Translations under genes and position numbers: made by a program
Notes under the pieces: model-generated
Told to the model about the DNA's origin: nothing
Databases searched by the model: none
The model's input: only the letters and a program-made list of their open reading frames with translations
Assembly: GCF_010614725.1 (NCBI RefSeq)
Contig: NZ_JAAEHL010000006.1
Coordinates: 248,001-312,000 of the forward strand
Direction of reading: 5' to 3'
Length of the DNA stretch: 64,000 nucleotides
Source: Flavobacterium ajazii
GTDB lineage: Bacteria; Bacteroidota; Bacteroidia; Flavobacteriales; Flavobacteriaceae
Shown: positions 61,402-64,000 of the stretch, in pieces
Layout of the letters: each line of letters begins with the position of its first letter
Position numbering within the stretch: position 1 is the stretch's first letter

Positions 61402-62394
61402 TTAAACAAACTCGTATCCGGCATAAACCTGTTCGATTTCTTTCATAATAGCGAATAAATCTTCAGGAGCATCAGTCGTAACTAGTTTTTGTTTGAATTC
61501 TTTAAATGAATGAATGCCTTTGAAATAATTGGTATAATGGCGACGCATTTCTACAATTCCCAAACGCTCGCCTTTCCAGTCCATTGACCATTGTAAATGA
61601 TTTCTGGCAGCTTCAACACGATCAATAACCGTTGGAGCAGGTAAGTGTTCTCCGGTTTTAAAGAAATGTTTGATTTCATTAAAAATCCAAGGATAACCAA
61701 TCGCCGCACGGCCAATCATGATTCCGTCGATGCCGTATTCATTTTTATATTTTAATGCTTTTTCAGGACTGTCGATATCACCGTTTCCAAAAATAGGCAT
61801 TGTTATTCTTGGGTTGTTTTTTACACGCGCAATATGCGACCAGTCCGAATGGCCTTTGTACATTTGGGCACGAGTTCTGGCGTGAATTGTCAAAGCCTGA
61901 ACACCAATATCCTGAAGCCTTTCTGCCACTTCATCAATATTAATGGAGTTGTCATCCCAGCCTAAACGTGTTTTTACTGTAACAGGCAAATCAGTTCCTT
62001 TAATAACCGCTTTGGTTAAACGAACCATCAAATCTACGTCTTTCAAAACTCCGGCTCCGGCACCTCTGCAGACTACTTTTTTTACCGGACATCCAAAATT
62101 GATATCCACTAAATCCGGTTTTACGGTAGAAACAATTTTAGACGACATTTCCATCGCTTCTTCATCACCGCCGAAAATCTGAATTCCAACAGGACGTTCG
62201 TAATCAAAAATATCCAGTTTCATGCGGCTTTTTATAGCATCACGAATCAATCCTTCTGATGAAATAAATTCAGAATACATCATGTCTGCTCCGTGCGTTT
62301 TGCATAATCTGCGAAACGGCGGATCGCTAACGTCTTCCATCGGTGCGAGTAATAAAGGAAATTCGGGTAATTCTATGTTGCCAATCTTGACCAT
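61402..62394 (-). CDS. dusB: tRNA-dihydrouridine synthase (DusB-like)
   Basis: This 330-residue flavoenzyme reduces uridine to dihydrouridine in tRNA. It has the TIM-barrel motifs LAPMEDVSDPPFR, QIFGGDEEAM, DINFGCPVKKVVCRGAGAGV (GCP holds the catalytic cysteine) and GIMIGRAAIGYPWIF. The ATG at 62394 is preferred: the in-frame TTG at 62412 overlaps a TAATTTTG -7 box. It is monocistronic. Confidence 0.93.
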   Translation of the reverse strand: MVKIGNIELPEFPLLLAPMEDVSDPPFRRLCKTHGADMMYSEFISSEGLIRDAIKSRMKLDIFDYERPVGIQIFGGDEEAMEMSSKIVSTVKPDLVDINFGCPVKKVVCRGAGAGVLKDVDLMVRLTKAVIKGTDLPVTVKTRLGWDDNSINIDEVAERLQDIGVQALTIHARTRAQMYKGHSDWSHIARVKNNPRITMPIFGNGDIDSPEKALKYKNEYGIDGIMIGRAAIGYPWIFNEIKHFFKTGEHLPAPTVIDRVEAARNHLQWSMDWKGERLGIVEMRRHYTNYFKGIHSFKEFKQKLVTTDAPEDLFAIMKEIEQVYAGYEFV

Positions 62395-62409
62395 CTTCAA
62401 TATTTTTTG

Positions 62410-62417
62410 CAAAATTA
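62410..62417 (-). promoter_or_regulatory. dusB: Candidate -7 element TAATTTTG for dus
   Basis: On the minus strand TAATTTTG fits TAnnTTTG and lies 15 bases upstream of the ATG at 62394. It supports choosing that start. Confidence 0.5.
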
Positions 62418-62454
62418 CAACATTTAGTTCAAATCACAGCAAAACATTCAATAA

Positions 62455-62757
62455 GCTGAAATTAAACCATATAAGTGATATAAGTTCATTTAATTGGAAC
62501 GTAAATTTCAACACATACAAGTATAGACAATTGAAACTCAAAAAAGGCGTTTCACTAATTTAAAATTCAAATAGTTACGCTGAAATTAAACTATATAAGT
62601 GATTTAAGTTCCAATTAAATGAACTTAAATGTTTTCAATACATACAGTACCAGTTATTTAGAAATTCCAAAAAGGCATTTCATTAATTTAAATGTACTTA
62701 ATTTTGCGATCTGCTATTTACACAAAGTTTTAAATGAACTTATATGACTTATATGGT
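62455..62757. repeat. Composite repeat: two 124-base tandem units enclosed by a 26-base inverted repeat
   Basis: GCTGAAATTAAAC begins a unit at 62455 and again at 62579 (step 124). AAAAAGGC(G/A)TTTCA recurs at 62541 and 62669. The 26-base arm at 62466-62491 returns in reverse complement at 62732-62757 with one central mismatch, and the AAGTTC...GAAC segment of unit one is inverted in unit two. The element fills the gap between dus and the CapK-like gene. It contains no gene and resembles a non-autonomous miniature repeat. Confidence 0.8.
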
Positions 62758-62778
62758 GAAAAAAAAATCAATATGCTA

Positions 62779-64000
62779 TTATCGATAATCAAAAAACCGA
62801 ATGGGTTTTCGGCTCATCGGATTAAAAACCAAAGGATTTAAAATTTCTTTTGAAGCAAATTCTATTTTTGGCGTTACTCTCAATTTGGCTCTGAAGTGAT
62901 CTTTTATTTCCTGTAAAAATTCCGGAGTTTGGTTTTTTACCGCAATTTTAATCAGGATTTCATCGGTACCTAAATCATTCGTAGAAATTTCGATCAGATG
63001 ATTTTCAATATTATCAAAACTGCTCAAAACATCGTTCATCGCAGGTGGATAAAGTGTTGTTCCTTTGTATTTGATCATTTGTTTTTTACGTCCAACAACG
63101 GGTCCGACACGCAAGGTGTTTCTGCCACATTCGCAAGGTTCGTTATGCAGCTGTACAATGTCTCCCGTTTTAAATCGAAGCAAAGGCATGGCTTCAATTC
63201 CCAAAGTGGTAAAAGTCAGTTCGCCGGTTTCACCGTTTTTAACCGGCATATTATTTTCGTCCAGAACTTCAACAATGATTAATTCAGGATGATGATGCCC
63301 GCCCTGGCCGTGTTCACATTCTGTAAAAGCAGTGCTCATTTCTGTTGAAGCATAAGTCGAAAACAACTTGATGTTCCATTTATCCGTAATTTTTTTCGAT
63401 AAAATATTCATCGAAAAATCCTGCTCACGTAAAGATTCTCCGATGCAGATGGCACCTTTTATGCTCGAATTATTATAATCGATTCCGTGGATTTCGGCAT
63501 ATTCAATTAATTTTAAAAGGAAAGATGGAACGGTAATTAAATAAGACGGATTGTATTTTAAAATCGAATCCCACTGCATTTCCGGAATTCCGGCTCCAAC
63601 GCGGATAACGCCGACTTTCAATTTTCGAAGACCCAGAAAATAAGCCAGACCAGCCATAAATTTTCTGTCAATGGTGGTCATTAACTGCACTACATCTCCT
63701 TCTGCAATTCCGGCGCAGGCAAATGAAATTGCTTCATTATAAGCCAATCGGTCCAAGTCAGAATCGGTTAAACCAAAAGTTACCGGATCGCCCAAAGTTC
63801 CTGAAGTTGAAGCATAGTCGATAATTTTATGCTGCGGAACACACAAAAAATCATCGTTATATTGCTGTAAATCTTCTTTTGTAGTGACGGGCAAAAATTG
63901 TAAATCTTCGAGTGTTTTCACTTTTGAAATATCAATATTTTGTCCGGCGAAAAGTCTTTTGTAAAATGGAGAATTCTCGCTGATATAAGCTAAAAGTTCA
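62779..64000 (-). CDS. PaaK/CapK-like adenylate-forming enzyme (5' end cut by window)
   Basis: The frame is open through the right window edge; at least 406 residues are visible. It has the adenylation loop DYASTSGTLGDPVTFGLTD, the substrate block FSTYASTEMSTAFTECEH, the nucleotide-binding NGETGELTFTTLG and RFKTGDIVQLH, and a CECGRNTLR cysteine pair like that of the zinc-containing PaaK branch. The C-terminal swivel domain holds GRKKQMIKYKGTTLYP. It should activate an aromatic or other acid to a CoA thioester. Its start lies outside the window; a GTG at 63921 is an internal codon, because ELLAYISENSPFYKRLFAGQ precedes it in frame. Confidence 0.85.
   Translation of the reverse strand, partial: ELLAYISENSPFYKRLFAGQNIDISKVKTLEDLQFLPVTTKEDLQQYNDDFLCVPQHKIIDYASTSGTLGDPVTFGLTDSDLDRLAYNEAISFACAGIAEGDVVQLMTTIDRKFMAGLAYFLGLRKLKVGVIRVGAGIPEMQWDSILKYNPSYLITVPSFLLKLIEYAEIHGIDYNNSSIKGAICIGESLREQDFSMNILSKKITDKWNIKLFSTYASTEMSTAFTECEHGQGGHHHPELIIVEVLDENNMPVKNGETGELTFTTLGIEAMPLLRFKTGDIVQLHNEPCECGRNTLRVGPVVGRKKQMIKYKGTTLYPPAMNDVLSSFDNIENHLIEISTNDLGTDEILIKIAVKNQTPEFLQEIKDHFRAKLRVTPKIEFASKEILNPLVFNPMSRKPIRFFDYR

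Noticed and set aside
63065..63292. Plus-strand frame opposite the truncated PaaK-like gene
   Set aside because: It is a reverse-strand shadow of a conserved coding region, without its own promoter or family.
1..64000. tRNA, rRNA or riboswitch genes
   Set aside because: I looked for GTTCGAAT-type T-arms, CCA ends and common riboswitch leaders and saw none; a covariance-model scan would be needed to be certain.

Overview
The window is chromosomal DNA from a member of the Flavobacteriaceae (Bacteroidota), most likely a Flavobacterium. The evidence is the low GC content, A-rich leaders without Shine-Dalgarno sites, many TAnnTTTG promoter elements, four proteins ending in type IX secretion (T9SS) sorting domains, the T9SS component SprE/PorW, flavobacterial families of unknown function, and an ATP synthase operon that lacks the beta and epsilon genes. 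I saw no rRNA or tRNA gene, CRISPR array, transposase or integrase.

Layout. 1-8.2 kb: a truncated reporter-type histidine kinase, then surface or secreted proteins (leucine-rich repeat, LamG-like, GH8 glucanase), three of them T9SS cargo. 8.2-15.1 kb: a tightly packed seven-gene minus-strand operon with a twin-arginine leader protein, three tail-collar paralogues, a GNAT acetyltransferase, a 99-residue protein and a 1241-residue beta-helix protein with a T9SS domain. tatA lies just upstream in the same direction. 15.7-20 kb: an M23-like stub without its peptidase domain, a GH3 adenylating enzyme and an AMP-nucleosidase-like protein (DUF6909). 20-25.1 kb: exopolysaccharide genes (UDP-xylose synthase, initiating phosphotransferase, GT2), an ORF6N gene surrounded by palindromes, and a CapK-like enzyme. 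25.2-32.2 kb: purD, upp, small flavobacterial membrane proteins, DUF4254 and GT9, with a Schlafen/AlbA_2 regulator lying between the last two. 32.2-37.3 kb: a secreted TonB-C-like repeat protein, a PaaE-like reductase and an ABC exporter pair. 37.4-46.4 kb: sprE, a bactofilin, atpZ, a small membrane protein and atpBEFHAG. 46.4-47.8 kb: an accessory interval with a structured tandem repeat and a broken GNAT gene. 47.8-54.4 kb: Wzx-type flippase, dut, sugar nucleotidyltransferase, TPR protein, DUF4292 lipoprotein and EnvC-like protein, probably one envelope operon. 54.4-57.8 kb: a transglutaminase/alpha-E/ATP-grasp trio. 58-64 kb: rbfA, a LolE-like permease, MATE, dus and a truncated PaaK/CapK-like gene, with a composite intergenic repeat.

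The common theme is the cell envelope: T9SS cargo and a T9SS component, polysaccharide synthesis, lipoprotein and peptidoglycan factors, and energy supply. The best candidates for undescribed biology are the tail-collar operon (8.2-15.1 kb), the self-similar palindromes in and behind the ORF6N gene (23.1-23.6 kb), and the hairpin-forming tandem array at 46.6-47.1 kb. All family assignments come from reading the sequence and from memory; no database search was run.
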